From NCBI GenBank assembly GCA_913056245.1, contig CAJXME010000029.1:1-9166 (forward strand): a stretch of DNA of 9,166 bases. Direction: 5' to 3'. Under the pieces are notes generated by a model. The model was not told the DNA's origin, made no database searches, and saw only the letters and a program-made list of their open reading frames with translations. How positions within the stretch are numbered: position 1 is the stretch's first letter; every line of letters begins with the position of its first letter. The translations under genes were made by a program, and so were the position numbers. This document shows positions 8,105 through 9,166 of this stretch, piece after piece. Source of the stretch: an uncultured Alphaproteobacteria bacterium. Its GTDB lineage: Bacteria > Pseudomonadota > Alphaproteobacteria > Puniceispirillales > UBA1172.

Positions 8105-9006
8105 GCATTTATTTTGATTACAACGCCACCGCCCCGTTGAAGGATGAAGCGCGCGCGGCGATGCTCGATGCCTTGGGCCCGCCAGCAAACGCGTCATCGG
8201 TGCATGGCTTTGGTCAAGCCGCTCGCCATAAAATTGAAACCGCCCGCCGTGATGTGGCCCGGCTTTGTTCCGCTAAGCCTGAGGAGGTGATCTTCACCAG
8301 CGGCGGCACGGAAGCCAATGCCATGGCCTTGATGCGCGGCGCGCCGCAAATCATCACCAGCACCATTGAACATGTGGCGGTTCTCGACAATAGCCCTCAA
8401 GCGGTTCGCGTGGCGGTTGATGCCCAAGGCGTGGTGGATTGCGAGGCGCTGCAACAAGCCGCGCGCAACGCGCCTGAAGGCAGCCTGATCTCAATCATGG
8501 CGGCGAATAACGAAACCGGGGTGATCCAGCCCCTTGCGGAGGTCATCGCCATCGCCCGCGAATTCGGCCATTGGGTTCATAGCGACGCGGTGCAGGCGCT
8601 TGGCAAAATTGACCTTGATTTTGCTGGGCTTGGGCTGGATATGATGTCAATCTCTGGCCATAAGATTGGCGCGGCGGCGGGGATTGGCGCGTTGATTCAA
8701 CGCGAAGGCCTAGCGTCTTATCCGCGTATGAGCGGCGGCGGCCAAGAAAAAAACCGCCGTCCCGGGACAGAAAACCTAAGCGGGATCGTCGGCTTTGGCG
8801 CCGCGGCTCGGGTGAGCAAAGACGCGCGGCCGGTGTTCGAAGCCTTGCGCCAGCATCATGACGCCCTTGAAGCCCGTCTTTTAGCCGAAGCGCCGGACGC
8901 GGTGGTTTGGCCATCGCAGCCGCCAAGGTCTACTTCATCCTGGCGGGACTCATCCAACAGATTGCCCTCAATCATATTTTGGGCACGCAAGGGTACGGTG
9001 CCTTGA
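8101..9006 (+). CDS. Cysteine desulfurase (NifS/IscS type), 3' part replaced after about residue 268
   Basis: This PLP enzyme removes sulfur from L-cysteine as a persulfide for Fe-S clusters or thiolated cofactors. The fold signature is clear: [10 protein letters not shown] at the start, TSGGTEAN at 66-73, His91 stacking on PLP, AANNETG at 134-140, HSDAVQ at 160-165, and the PLP lysine Lys188 in [22 protein letters not shown] follows at 212-225. Family sequence stops at about residue 268 (APDAVV). The remaining ~33 residues to the TGA at 9004 do not resemble a desulfurase, and another frame there encodes part of a flippase. The mobile loop with the catalytic Cys (near residue 325 in IscS) and about 110 C-terminal residues are therefore missing, so the protein as shown should be inactive. 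The start is GTG at 8101, whose GTGA overlaps the cysE stop, with no clear ribosome site, suggesting translational coupling. NifS, IscS and IscS-like paralogues cannot be separated here. Confidence 0.88.
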   Translation: MSIYFDYNATAPLKDEARAAMLDALGPPANASSVHGFGQAARHKIETARRDVARLCSAKPEEVIFTSGGTEANAMALMRGAPQIITSTIEHVAVLDNSPQAVRVAVDAQGVVDCEALQQAARNAPEGSLISIMAANNETGVIQPLAEVIAIAREFGHWVHSDAVQALGKIDLDFAGLGLDMMSISGHKIGAAAGIGALIQREGLASYPRMSGGGQEKNRRPGTENLSGIVGFGAAARVSKDARPVFEALRQHHDALEARLLAEAPDAVVWPSQPPRSTSSWRDSSNRLPSIIFWARKGTVP

Positions 9007-9166
9007 GCCGGGTTCAGTCGCTCGCAAGCATGGTCTACAACCCCATCGTCTCTACGGCGGTCCAAGGAGTCAGCCGAAGTGTGGCGAGCAGCAACGAAAA
9101 CGAACGCCCCTTCGCACAGCGTCGTGCGTTGGCCATTCATAGCCTTGGGATTTTACCGGTGGCGCT
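8895..9166 (+). CDS. N-terminal fragment of a Wzx/MATE-like polysaccharide flippase, joined out of frame
   Basis: From 8895 to the window edge, the frame one base behind the desulfurase frame (-1) stays open and encodes about 90 residues. It begins [18 protein letters not shown], continues [17 protein letters not shown], then VYNPIVSTAVQGVSRSVA. This resembles the first two or so membrane segments of oligosaccharide flippases that move lipid-linked sugars across the inner membrane, notably forms I recall from Myxococcota-like bacteria. The frame has stops at 8859 and 8868, so it has no real upstream extension. A TTG at 8907 exists but no convincing start or ribosome site is seen. I infer that the gene's true 5' end is missing and that it was joined to the desulfurase at about 8895-8912. 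The 3' end lies beyond the window. Family assignment is from pattern recognition only. Confidence 0.65.

Noticed and set aside
7451..8197. A 248-codon open frame on the minus strand opposite cysE, longer than cysE itself
   Set aside because: It is a shadow of the conserved cysE and desulfurase frames; its translation is rich in Arg, His and Pro with no recognisable motif, and it spans two genes.
8748..8754. In-frame A AAA AAC slippery heptamer in the desulfurase gene, possible -1 frameshift
   Set aside because: The codons fall in the EKN part of a conserved loop, the -1 frame ends at 8859 with a short meaningless tail, and I see no stimulatory structure.
8856..9140. A minus-strand open frame across the desulfurase/flippase junction
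   Set aside because: It spans a probable chimeric join and has no recognisable protein features, while the plus-strand frames on each side do.
8101..9166. A true desulfurase-flippase fusion protein or a new two-part system
   Set aside because: The two coding segments are in different frames and each lacks an essential part (catalytic Cys loop; flippase start), so no fused product is made.
1..9166. CRISPR array, tRNA or rRNA gene, insertion sequence, prophage or toxin-antitoxin pair
   Set aside because: No regularly spaced repeats, transposase or integrase motifs, or recognisable RNA gene were found on either strand; nearly all the sequence is taken up by housekeeping genes.

Overview
The window reads as a stretch of ordinary housekeeping chromosome from a Gram-negative bacterium, most probably an alphaproteobacterium. 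The evidence is the type of release factor 2, the very large AsmA/YhdP-like envelope protein, and an alpha/beta hydrolase family typical of that class close to cysE and a NifS-type cysteine desulfurase. GC is about half, from roughly 46% at the left end to about 57% at the right. I cannot name the genus. The last ~260 bases do not fit this source.

Layout, left to right: (1) the 3' part of prfB (RF2) on +; (2) a Bcp/PrxQ peroxiredoxin on -, tail to tail with prfB and sharing its stop-codon bases; (3) a 174-base divergent intergenic region with a perfect inverted repeat; (4) a 1262-residue inner-membrane-anchored AsmA/YhdP-like protein on +; (5) tyrS on -, tail to tail with (4); (6) an alpha/beta hydrolase on -, directly upstream of tyrS and probably co-transcribed with it; (7) a 219-base divergent intergenic region; (8) cysE (serine O-acetyltransferase) on +, overlapping by 4 bases (9) a cysteine desulfurase on +. 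The desulfurase loses its family sequence near residue 268. From about base 8900 a different reading frame encodes the N-terminal region of a Wzx/MATE-like polysaccharide flippase, which runs off the window.

Functional links: cysE and the desulfurase form a plausible sulfur unit, in which CysE commits serine to cysteine and the desulfurase draws sulfur from cysteine for Fe-S clusters or thiolation. The YhdP-like protein belongs to the family implicated in lipid transport between the inner and outer membranes. Bcp detoxifies peroxides. prfB and tyrS serve translation.

I found no convincing novel multi-gene system, RNA gene, CRISPR array, insertion sequence or prophage. The most important observation is the abrupt desulfurase/flippase junction near the right end. 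It is either an assembly or cloning chimera or a real recombination breakpoint, and it should be resolved before anything to its right is assigned to this organism.
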